The notes beneath the pieces are model-generated. The model saw only the letters and a program-made list of their open reading frames with translations, made no database searches and had not been told where the DNA came from. This document shows positions 35,801 through 41,945 of a stretch of 64,000 nt of DNA, piece after piece. Source of the DNA: Adiantum capillus-veneris (taxonomy: Eukaryota > Streptophyta > Polypodiopsida > Polypodiales > Pteridaceae); assembly GCA_014529385.2 (NCBI GenBank), contig CM043963.1:82522912-82586911 (forward strand). The letters run 5' to 3'. The position numbers and the translations under genes are program-made. Numbering within the stretch: the first letter of the stretch is position 1; every line of letters starts with the position of its first letter.

Positions 35801-37741
35801 CTGATTGTACGAATTCTCGGATTCTGGGCTGACATGCTGATGTGACAGGCCGTACTACTGCCACTGACGTGGCAGCAGTACGGAACACCCTAAATTTTGC
35901 CAACAGGCTGACGTGGCAGGCTGTACGGAATTTTCGTAAATTGCGTTGACTGCTTTTTGAGGAGTTTTTGGAGCCAAAAGCTTTTTGGACGTATTTGTTT
36001 TTAAGTTTGAAGCTTTTGGAACTTTTGCTTTTGGGTTTGACTGATTTTGGGGCTCTGCTTTTGGCATCCCTTGTAAGAATAAAAGAGTCCTAAGGGTCTC
36101 ACTTCTCAAAGCATCTGGACGCAGAGTTTGAGGGCGGAGGACCCTGCGGGAGTTGTACTTTGCTCAAAGATTAATATAAAGGAAAGGGGTGCCAGTCTTT
36201 GGGGCCAATCTTTCTGGGCATGGAACTATGTCGGGCCGTGTCGACTAAATTGAACTGTGATTTTAAAGTTGTGAAGTATTTTATGTGAATCTCTCTTGTA
36301 TCGCGATAGAATCTAGACTTGGGGTGCCCAAGTTTGTTACGGAGAGACAACATGGCATTGTGTAGTTCTGCGCCCAGAGAGATTGGCTCCAAAGACTGGC
36401 ACCCTTCTCGGTATTTCTTTATTATTAATGCTTCACAAAGTACAATGTCTGAGGGTCCTCGTTTCAACAGTGCTCCTAAGCGTATCCGCTTGAGACTGAG
36501 GCCCTGACACTTTATTTATAGGCCCTAGGCCTTCCAAAAGTGTACATGAAAAGCTTGAAGCATCTGGGTCCCAAAAGCTAGCGCTATTGTTGCCAATGCA
36601 AATTGCACTAGAGCTACTGTTGCCAATGCAAATTGCGGAAATCCGTACAAGTGCCACGTCAGTAGCCAGTGCGAATTTCGGAATGTTCGTACAGCACTGG
36701 TATGCCAGCATCTCCATGCGATATGGGGGTTCTTGCTTTGTTTGAATCTTCCAGTGTCCCTATATGCCCTGTCGGACAGGAGCCTATAAGTTGGAACCTT
36801 GGTCTTTATTTTCAAGTCTCTCGGCTAGGCTCTGCAAGTTGGTAGCACTTCTTTGGATCTTTCCATAGGGTAGTGACCCCTCTGTCCCGAGTCTGTCCTT
36901 TAGGTCATGCCACGTCACAAACTTGTGACACATACCCCCCGAGCTGAGAGGTTTTGCCAGCCTCGTACAGAGGTGATTGAGGACGAGGAGCACTTTGTCT
37001 ACAAACATAGAGCATATGAGAGTATCAGAGATAGAGATGAGGCTCTTTTCACAAGACATCCCACCCTATGACAGATTATGGAGTCTAGAGATCAGCACCA
37101 ATCTCGCCTTTTTTCTAGTGGAGATACATAAGACATATAGAGACACTGCTGGCACTTGTAGTGGGACTAGAGGGTGATAGACAATCATGGCTTACAGACT
37201 TCTTTGAGAGGGCCACAACCGTACCGCCACCCGTCATGCAGGCACAGAGAGGGGTCACCTTACAGCAGGCTGAGGCTGTCAGAGCTAGGAGATGCCCTCG
37301 AGCCGCAGGATGCAGAGCTCCAGGAGTCCATCTCATACAGAGCCAAGAGATCTAGACTCACCACCAGGCACAGCTCAAGAGAGATTGGCCCAGATGCTCG
37401 TAGACCCACCTACGATCATACGTGTAGCCCTTACATCACCCCCCCCCCCCCCCCCCCCCCCCCCATGTACCCGTTCTTACACCCCCAATTTGACATAGAA
37501 TGGTGGAGCTAGTCAGCTTGATGCAGTACATGATTGTACTTTCCTGAGCATATAGATGTGCACCTATACCCCCTAGAGAAAGACTGACAAACCCCAACAA
37601 CCACCCACCACCCACCCACCCCCCACCCCCCACCACAGGATGTTACTTTGTACTTTTGTCCTTTCCCGATAGATGGAGGACACACTCATGTATATTTGTT
37701 GATTTGTCTCATAGTCGGCCTCTAATAAGTAAAGATCTCTC

Positions 37742-37774
<33 letters not shown>

Positions 37775-38598
37775 AGTCTGTCCTTTAGGTCATCAAACTT
37801 GTGACACATACCCCCCGAGCTGAGAGGTTTTGCCAGCCTCGTACAGAGGTGATTGAGGACGAGGAGCACTTTGTCTACAAACATAGAGCATATGAGAGTA
37901 TCAGAGATAGAGATGAGGCTCTTTTCACAAGACATCCCACCCTATGACAGATTATGGAGTCTAGAGATCAGCACCAATCTCGCCATTTTCTAGTGGAGAT
38001 ACATAAGACATATAGAGACACTGCTGGCACTTGTAGTGGGACTAGAGGGTGATAGACAATCATGGATTACAGACTTCTTTGAGAGGGCCACAACCGTACC
38101 GCCACCCGTCATGCAGGCACAGAGAGGGGTCACCTTACAGCAGGCTGAGGCTGTCAGAGCTAGGAGATGCCCTCGAGCCGCAGGATGCAGAGCTCCAGGA
38201 GTCCATCTCATACAGAGCCAAGAGATCTAGACTCACCACCAGGCACAGCTCAAGAGAGATTTCCCAGATGCTCGTAGACCCACCTACGATCATACGCGTA
38301 GCCCTTACATCACCCCCCCCATGTACCCGTTCTTACACCCCCAATTTGACATAGAATGGTGGAGCTAGTCAGCTTGATGCAGTACATGATTGTACTTTCC
38401 TGAGCATATAGATGTGCACCTATACCCCCTAGAGAAAGACTGACAAACCCCAACAACCCCGACCCCCCACCCACCACCCACCCACCCACCCACCCCCCAC
38501 CACAGGATGTTACTTCGTACTTTTGTCCTTTCCCGATAGATGGAGGACACACTCATGTATATTTGTTGATTTGTCTCATAGTCGCCTCTAATAAGTAA

Positions 38599-38633
<35 letters not shown>

Positions 38634-38641
38634 CCCCCCCC

Positions 38642-38672
<31 letters not shown>

Positions 38673-39250
38673 ACACATGAAAACACGAGGACTTTAGATC
38701 TTTAAGGTTCTTGTGATTGTTCTTCCAAAGCTAACTATTTTCTTCCTCTCCTCTTTGTTATTTGGAAAGCTTTAATGTATGCAATTTCAATTGCGATGAT
38801 AACGGCTCGTTTATATCTTTCTACAGGTTCACAGGAGCATCCTGGGGAACCCTTTTTCAAGGGTGGGGGATCCTAGTTACAATGTACCTGTAAGTAGTAA
38901 ATTTCACATGAATGTTTAGCTTTGGTTCATACACAATATCATGCATGCGTTTTTGTTTGTACTGAAAGAAATGCTGGTATTCGAAAATGTGCAGAAACAA
39001 ATGCATACTGAACTTTGTCTTTTGGGGCACGGGGGCTGTGCTTGCGATGTGGTTAGGTAGGACTGGACATCCCTACAAGAAATCATTGTATTTTTCTGAT
39101 TTTCCAAATTGGCTGCTTAAGAGTCATGTTGTGGGTGTTATCATCACAGGGATGATGCTGGCAACAGATGCAAAGGTGCATTCGCTCTCTTCGCCATTGA
39201 GTCCCCTGGGGGAACTCTTCTTTGGAAAGGTTCCAGCTAAATCACTGTGA
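18715..39250 (+). CDS. MEX1: MEX1: chloroplast maltose exporter (9 exons)
   Basis: Maltose transporter of the inner chloroplast envelope, which releases the maltose made by night-time starch breakdown into the cytosol. Inferred exons: 18715-18939, 19208-19408, 19662-19952, 20038-20127, 20319-20420, 20701-20819, 38827-38889, 38995-39056, 39168-39250; all introns are GT-AG and the joined frame is 411 codons plus TGA, close to the ~415 residues known for Arabidopsis MEX1. Residues 1-75 are Ser/Thr/Arg-rich with a VVAAES segment, as in a transit peptide. The rest is a hydrophobic multi-span protein with family hallmarks LLLQLPQIYLNYQNL, GLLGNLSLLSYFAKKRE, EDAITVGGLGVLPQVMWSTF, SAWTATLLFMWAPVAQMWTN and GNGLLLPRALFTRDRMW. 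The C-terminus SPLSPLGELFFGK also matches the family. Intron 6 is 18.0 kb and full of transposons, yet the phase-2 junction (TG|G, Trp) is kept. No disabling mutation was found. The family call is from recognition; expression is not shown. Confidence 0.9.
21180..22053. other. Intron 6 sequence of unclear origin
   Basis: Contains a GCTTTGATACCAT segment (near 21251) resembling the complement of an initiator-Met primer site, so an old minus-strand element may end here. Small frames on the minus strand are not recognisable. A 91-bp tandem duplication lies at 21769-21950. Confidence 0.3.
21769..21950. repeat. 91-bp tandem duplication
   Basis: Two copies (starting 21769 and 21860) share the AATCTTCTGTTTTTCTTTG and GAAGATTTCGATGTAACTTG segments with very few differences. 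Confidence 0.85.
22054..22941 (-). mobile_element. LTR K, old relative of the element E LTR
   Basis: Shares the order of segments with the E LTR: ACTAAGAGA...GACACG, the repeated CTGAAAACGCTGA-type stretch, TGGACATGCAC, CTCACAAAGTGCCAG and a terminal CACGTGAC. It is followed by a C-rich/A-rich tract (22941-22985) that would be a polypurine tract on the minus strand. Boundaries are approximate. Confidence 0.5.
22942..23614 (-). other. Retroelement interior, no domain recognised
   Basis: Lies between LTR K and the RNase H remnant. A 128-codon minus-strand frame at 23148-23534 shows no integrase motif. Probably decayed pol. Confidence 0.35.
23615..24068 (-). pseudogene. Ty3-type RNase H remnant
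   Basis: Reads as the end of a Ty3 RNase H: QEGHVVAYESRMFS, YKEILFAVIYALTLWRHFLL, FTTHESLRYFLSQKQLSDKQ, MRWANILSLFHFQILHVQG and NVVADALSRKP, spread over two frames (24068-23733 and 23974-23615), so there is a frameshift near 23750. No reverse transcriptase precedes it: within about 90 bp upstream lies the end of the gag-like frame of element G, so the RT has been deleted or the two come from different elements. Confidence 0.75.
24159..25778 (-). mobile_element. 3' LTR of element E
   Basis: 1620 bp, plus-strand TGTAAGGTGCAG...TGTCACGTGACA. The outer end on the minus strand is a perfect 12-bp palindrome containing a CACGTG G-box. It contains a 392-bp tandem duplication (24629-25020 and 25021-25412); without it the length would be 1228 bp, close to the 1252 bp of the other LTR. 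Confidence 0.85.
24629..25412. repeat. 392-bp tandem duplication within the E 3' LTR
   Basis: Two nearly identical copies beginning CCTTGATGAATCTCACCGTG. The duplication is absent from the other E LTR and from solo LTR F, so it arose in or after this copy. Confidence 0.9.
25779..25791 (-). other. Polypurine tract of element E
   Basis: Minus-strand GAAAAGAAGGGGA directly before the TGTCACGTG LTR start. Confidence 0.75.
25912..27324 (-). CDS. Element E ORF, 470-residue protein of unknown family
   Basis: The only ORF of element E, intact, filling most of its interior and starting about 490 bp after the primer site. Domains seen: a Gly/Pro-rich start; a charged coiled-coil-like stretch at about residues 45-125 (FEREARKLEREARKAEIDRK, then RECDEREAKFDRENKARQ); a strongly acidic region at about 140-210 built on repeated D-E-H-D-D-L units; three near-identical copies (about 225-285) of a SKEPPQ-x-PILALEPR repeat; and a C-terminal ~180 residues rich in His, Cys and aromatic residues ending KRCRPL. 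No zinc knuckle, protease, RT or integrase motif is present. It may be a divergent Gag-like structural protein, judging from its position, but that is inference. The acidic repeats make plus-strand shadow frames that should be ignored. Confidence 0.7.
   Translation of the reverse strand: MDTSHGGGEHGSGEEEFSPPRGFSDPLHFPSTPRIALTPMEALEQMFMDNKFEREARKLEREARKAEIDRKYEERMAAIARECDEREAKFDRENKARQAMNDRHMKEMLRLFSQVQAQMQEIREKETLSVSSSPKHDTQDLHDDLNDNDEHDDLTNDDEHDDLDDKDKHDDLHDDQDVISHEHDDLHEDDVIVHKDDVLVDTFSGEANLIADSINHEEPILAFESRSKEPPQKEPILALEPRSKEPPQEDSILALEPRSKEPSQEVLYVRMISQHTLYECFIRDHFLYFSHRLYVIPFPKHDILYVEHLSLMNEQGCMRISHEKLKSMHSRKSHSMSLPWHGTVVERAQEGLSIKHRHFHCDLPQLTNLDQKVKIRSHCSRVFDEQLGTPSLCSSTLHAQALQKNHIFPVTLYGIGMFMFLCWKWFREFLASEILEEDRSMTIDEVEALKKPQKTVAFGAAQRSKRCRPL
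27810..27821 (-). other. Primer-binding site of element E
   Basis: Minus-strand TGGTATCAGAGC, the initiator-Met tRNA primer site, one base after the 5' LTR. Confidence 0.85.
27823..29074 (-). mobile_element. 5' LTR of element E with internal inversion
   Basis: 1252 bp. Its outer parts (27823-27889 and 28744-29074) are collinear with the 3' LTR, but 27890-28743 is the reverse complement of the corresponding part. Both inversion joints are visible as CTCAAGGG|TAGGTAGGG and AAAAGGAA|GTTCCCAAC, where the 3' LTR has CTCAAGGGTTCC and CCCTACCTAGTTCCC. Confidence 0.85.
27890..28743. other. 854-bp inverted segment in the E 5' LTR
   Basis: Plus-strand order here runs GGTAGGGCAATTTTG ... GTAAAAGGAA, as in the opposite-strand solo LTR F, while the LTR ends keep minus orientation. 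Confidence 0.85.
29080..29646 (-). pseudogene. Element G gag-like ORF, part 1
   Basis: Begins with ATG at 29646, about 60 bp of leader after the G primer site once the solo LTR F is discounted. It reads acidic Ser/Asn-rich N-terminus, then a segment (CAQQMLQYSKDPQYAKFL) clearly related to the H ORF (CTRQMIKFAKDSQLAKFL), then a basic and Ser-rich part in another frame. At least two in-frame stops and a frameshift are present. After element E the same frame resumes at 24158-24065 with a Lys-rich segment (KGKKKAKKSRS). This is the gag of a family shared by G and H; function inferred from position. Confidence 0.65.
29663..30803 (+). mobile_element. Solo LTR F (element E family)
   Basis: 1141 bp, TGTCACGTGC...CACCTTACA, same family as the E LTRs but in the opposite orientation and without the inversion or duplication. 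It lies in the leader of element G with imperfect flanking pentamers GTAAA (29658-29662) and ATAAA (30804-30808). No interior or partner LTR accompanies it, so it is a solo LTR left by LTR-LTR recombination. Confidence 0.75.
30604..30638. repeat. (CT)n tract in LTR F
   Basis: Uninterrupted CT units within the solo LTR. The corresponding place in the E LTRs is short. Confidence 0.8.
30842..30853 (-). other. Primer-binding site of element G
   Basis: Minus-strand TGGTATCATAGC beside the TGTTACA end of LTR G; one mismatch to the usual initiator-Met site. Confidence 0.65.
30855..30939 (-). mobile_element. LTR G, first part (split by element H)
   Basis: 85 bp ending (minus strand) CCAAGTCTGTTACA, the same end as the H LTRs. 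It is separated from the rest of LTR G (36342-36930) by the insertion of element H. Confidence 0.7.
30940..31567 (+). mobile_element. 5' LTR of element H
   Basis: 628 bp, TGTCACAAATTGATGACG...CCAAGTTTGTTACA, matching 35754-36341. Contains TGACGTGGCA at 30953, 31048 and 31093. Confidence 0.85.
31633..31752 (+). pseudogene. Element H gag-like ORF, N-terminal part
   Basis: 39 codons from ATG at 31633 to an amber codon at 31750-31752, Ser/Asp/Glu-rich. Two codons later element J is inserted; beyond J the same frame continues at 34747. Similar to the start of the element G gag (both begin MDS). Confidence 0.6.
31759..32364 (+). mobile_element. 5' LTR of element J
   Basis: 606 bp, TGTCACAAAAAGCTGACG...GTCTTGTGACA, collinear with 34087-34741. 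Confidence 0.88.
32580..32970 (+). pseudogene. Element J gag remnant
   Basis: Gag-like pieces in two frames: TPRTWQAFKKILPEV in one and ETLADYNSKFLDIS in another, the second resembling the helical segment of plant Ty3 Gag. Interrupted by stops and at least one frameshift. Downstream 32970-33240 has no recognisable coding. Confidence 0.5.
33247..33670. repeat. 67-bp tandem repeat in element J
   Basis: Three good copies of a unit containing CTCGGACCCTTGTGGTTATT and GGGGGGAGTATT start near 33257, 33324 and 33391 (67-bp spacing). More diverged copies (GGACC...GGTTAT-CGGGAGGAGT) continue to about 33670. Confidence 0.8.
34087..34741 (+). mobile_element. 3' LTR of element J
   Basis: 655 bp, TGTTACAAACTG...GTCTTGTGACA, directly after CAAGAAGGGTAGA. 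Its 3' boundary abuts the AACTT duplication. Confidence 0.88.
34747..35294 (+). pseudogene. Element H gag-like ORF, C-terminal part
   Basis: Continues the frame interrupted by J. It has a Glu/Gln-rich helix (EMERRQQVEECTRQM), KFAKDSQLAKFL, then a Pro/Lys-rich stretch (KPPIKPAIKKPPW). From about 35085 the coding character moves to another frame with a Ser/Asp-rich then Lys-rich tail (DTSSSYDSSDENRKGKKRRK), matching the tail of the G gag. So at least one frameshift is present. No CCHC knuckle is seen. Confidence 0.6.
35754..36341 (+). mobile_element. 3' LTR of element H
   Basis: 588 bp, TGTCACAAATTAATGACG...AAGTTTGTTACG, preceded by TCAAGAGGGGGGTA. The terminal A has changed to G. Contains TGACGTGGCA at 35767, 35865 and 35909. 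Confidence 0.85.
36342..36930 (-). mobile_element. LTR G, main part
   Basis: Rest of the minus-strand LTR interrupted by element H; starts (minus strand) TGTCACAAGTTTGTGACGTG and shares TGACGTGGCA motifs (complement at 36652 and 36908) with the H LTRs. On its outer side lies a minus-strand GGGGGGTATG tract that resembles a polypurine tract, so this LTR has a primer site on one side and a possible polypurine tract on the other. Confidence 0.6.
36888..38658. repeat. 876-bp tandem duplication with poly-C tracts
   Basis: Two nearly identical units (aligned start points GAGCTGAGAGG at 36941 and 37817) beginning CGAGTCTGTCCTTTAGGTC and ending in AGATCTCTCT plus a long poly-C. Poly-C runs lie at 37439-37464, 37743-37773 and 38630-38658. 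Unit 1 starts inside LTR G and its start is repeated right after the 37743-37773 poly-C, as if the copy joined at the tract. Plus-strand frames in the unit contain stops and are not recognised. The end lies 168 bp before MEX1 exon 7. Confidence 0.85.
38602..38677. repeat. (CT)n-(C)n-(AC)n compound microsatellite
   Basis: CT units, then about 29 C, then AC units, just upstream of MEX1 exon 7. Repeat lengths here are error-prone in assemblies. Confidence 0.9.
38827..39250 (+). CDS. MEX1: MEX1 exons 7-9
   Basis: Exon 7 (38827-38889) restores the Trp codon split by intron 6 and codes FTGASWGTLFQGWG. Exon 8 (38995-39056) gives NKCILNFVFWGTGAVLAMWL. Exon 9 (39168-39250) gives DAKVHSLSSPLSPLGELFFG and the C-terminus. 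Intron 8 (39057-39167) is 111 nt, a multiple of three, and has no in-frame stop, so retention would add 37 residues without ending the frame. Splicing is preferred because it restores the family's compact C-terminus. A second in-frame acceptor at 39149 would add 6 residues. Confidence 0.85.
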
Positions 39251-40912
39251 TACAAGGCGTAAGTCTGTCTTCTCCATGCTAAACACAAATCCAGAACAGA
39301 AATTGTGATCCATTGATAATTATATATCTTCATTTTTTCCCTTGGAAATGGCAATATCTTGCACTTCACGAAATGCCGTGTGCAAGATCTATGTGCTTCA
39401 AAAGCATGCCGCAGAGGTCCAAACTGACCCACTCAGGCTCGTCCCTCACGCCTAGAACCAGCACAATATTGAACAACACTGAATTGGTTGTACAAGGGTG
39501 GGTCACTTTAGAAAATTTCTCTTGGAATGATTGGCACACTGTCTTGATTTTTGTCAAAAATTAGACATGATTTGCATGGCTCTTGAATACAGTCGTAGAT
39601 CACACCGTGTTCTCACATTCAAGAGAACATTTCCCCTTGTAAATGTAGCAGTCCTTGATATGGCACTTGCCTGACTATCAAGATCTGAAGCAAAAAAAGG
39701 TAGCATTTGGGTGAGCCAATCTTCCATTTCAAATATTGATAGTGGCAAGTGTCGTCAATCAAGGGCCCTGTTCAATAAGGCTAGAGTCATACTTACACCT
39801 TCCTCCTGACAACAAGGTTGGATTGGTACATGACAAGATCAAAGAGGTTTGAAAAGACCACGTTGCACATGGGGGGGTGCACCTCTTTAGACATGTAAGT
39901 TACCATGTGAGTTTAAATGAATGGGTGTTTTGATTCTTAAAATTTTAAAATTTTAACAGGATTATATTAACATAAGGGGTTTTTTAATTGGTTTTAGAGA
40001 AAAACTCGCAAGTTTTTGAAAAAAAAAAAGATCATTTTACTACTTTAAGCATGTAAGTGAAGGAAAATTTTTAAAACCCTTTAAACGCACGTTATATGAA
40101 TGATTTCTTAAAGGTGCACCCCCCAAGCGTTGCGCCGTTTCACGTAATGTGCCTGTAGGGAACAACTCTCATTTCTTTGCCACCTTGAACGGCATTAGAA
40201 GCAGTCTTTTCATTATAAATGTCAGATTTTGAATGGTAGTTCTTGTAGGGATGATGTCATATTTCTCCCGACAAATATTGTAATGATGCATTGGACATAA
40301 CTCTAGAAAACCTAATTATTTTTCCTAGAGTTGAAAGCTGCTTGTGTGCAAAATTGGCTTGTTATTTTTGTAGAAATGACGAATTTTGTTTGTTTGACAC
40401 TCTTCAAGCATGGGATTTTTGTTTTGACACATCAAGATACTTTTTAGCTTGAGCAACTTTCATCTCTGATTTTTAACTATTTTCAAAACTTTCAAGAGAG
40501 AAATTGTAGCATAAGCACAACAACAAAGTGATAAGTTGCAAAGCTATAAGATGGGTACACCTGTTGTGTCCTTACGCACTGGTCGCTCACTCGCACTAGA
40601 TGCCAATGTGTTGTTGACCCCATTTGCATCATCGATGATGCTATCGGCAATATTGCCACCATCGACACTACCATTGCCATTGACACGCGTAGCCCCTCAG
40701 CTCTACTTGCACAATACTATACCCATTTCGTACAAAATGCAAGAAACTAAAGCGTATGCAAACACAAACCCTCATTGTAAATAAGGTTGATCATATTCCA
40801 TTTCAAAACAAACTACTTTACATTGGTCAAGCTGTTGTAGTTCGTGTCAAGGACTTCCATTCACATCATCATTCTCCTTATATGTTGCCTGTTTCAGATC
40901 CGCATGTGCATC

Positions 40913-40969
<57 letters not shown>

Positions 40970-41102
40970 GACCCACCCACACAAGGATGCCAGCTTTCTT
41001 TTGCATTATTCAGGCTTAATCTACATAGAATATGTGAGGAGGAGAGACATGAGCTACTTTAGCTAAGATGTTGATACCATCATTTTTGCAAGACCCTCTG
41101 AA
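39251..41102. other. MEX1 3' flank, no gene seen
   Basis: Contains the MEX1 3' untranslated region and intergenic sequence. No clear polyadenylation signal was fixed. Short frames have no recognisable content. A compound (CT)n-(AC)n microsatellite lies at 40915-40968. Confidence 0.5.
40915..40968. repeat. (CT)n-(AC)n microsatellite
   Basis: CT units followed by AC units, responsible for the Ser/Leu- and Thr/His-repeat frames across it. Confidence 0.95.
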
Positions 41103-41945
41103 AACTTTTTCTTTTTCCGTAAAAGGCGGCATAGTTATATTAATAGACAAGGAAAAATTACAAAAGCTACATTGGTCACACAGGCTTTGGACGTACTACC
41201 AGATGGACTGTTACAAATAATTTTTGGGAAGATAAGGGGCAATCATGATGATATATACATTACAGGGAATTCAGTGTCTCCTTCAAAATCTCCATAAGCC
41301 TAACTCCATTCCACCACTGTCTCCTTATCGTTTCGCCTTCTGTCCGACACTTGTCCAACATGTTTTTGAGGTGGTCAATCAAGCCAGTTGCTATTAATTC
41401 TTGAGCTTTATTCAGATCAGCTTTTGTGTAATACTCCTAGCAGTCCAGCAAGACTTTATACTCAGCATTGTATAGGGTAACTTTGTTAAGCTTGAGTTGG
41501 TTTGCCTTTAGATTAACAAAACAAAACAATGTTCTCAGACTAGGTGTCTTGTAAGCTTGGTTGAAGATTCTGTTGTTCCTGTCGACCTAGACGATCCAAA
41601 AAAATTCTACTTTGATTCACGGGAGTAGATTAAACCTAGCAAGGAGCTCTGTGTTGGACGCCCATCTGTGCTCTTCCTTTTTCTAGAGATGCTGCCATGT
41701 TCTAATGCGCTTGAGATGTATTCTTCTTGTTGTTTTGCACTCTCTATGTGTGACAGGTGGGATGGGGGACATGGGTAGCCATATTGAGTCTATGCTACTG
41801 ATGGGAAGAGAGTGTTTGCTGTCCCATCAACTCCGATGATCCCTCTATATCTGTTCTTTGCTGCCCACATGGATTTGAGGAGGTCAGATCCTTTGGGAAT
41901 GAAGGGTTGAGGGCCGAAAAAGACTGTGAACCAAGGAAAATTCAA
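41103..41945 (-). pseudogene. LINE ORF2 C-terminal region and 3' end
   Basis: Broken coding (FFGPQPFIPKGSDLLKSMWA, AAKNRYRG) downstream of the RT, with many stops, then a non-coding tail ending in A-rich minus-strand sequence. Confidence 0.6.

Larger units (their letters stand above)
30940..36341 (+). mobile_element. Element H: gag-only LTR retrotransposon, interrupted by J
   Basis: 5' LTR 30940-31567, primer site 31569-31580 (TGGTATTTGAGC), gag-like ORF from 31633, polypurine tract 35737-35753, 3' LTR 35754-36341. Flanking pentamers GTGAG (30935-30939) and GAGAG (36342-36346) agree at four of five bases. Without the nested J (2983 bp plus duplication) H is about 2.4 kb, too small for pol; it is a gag-only, TR-GAG-like element. 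It sits inside LTR G. Confidence 0.8.
20820..38826 (+). other. MEX1: MEX1 intron 6 (18,007 bp) hosting nested transposons
   Basis: Runs from the GTAATG donor to the CTACAG acceptor. Only about 0.4 kb after the donor and 0.15 kb before the acceptor look like original intron. The rest is LTR-element sequence in both orientations (K, G, E, F, H, J) plus an 876-bp tandem duplication next to the acceptor. The other introns of the gene are 85-280 bp, so this one has grown by roughly two orders of magnitude. Confidence 0.88.

Noticed and set aside
37115-38230. Paired identical 64-112-codon frames
   Set aside because: They exist twice because of the 876-bp duplication, include poly-C translation (poly-Pro/Gly), and match no known family.
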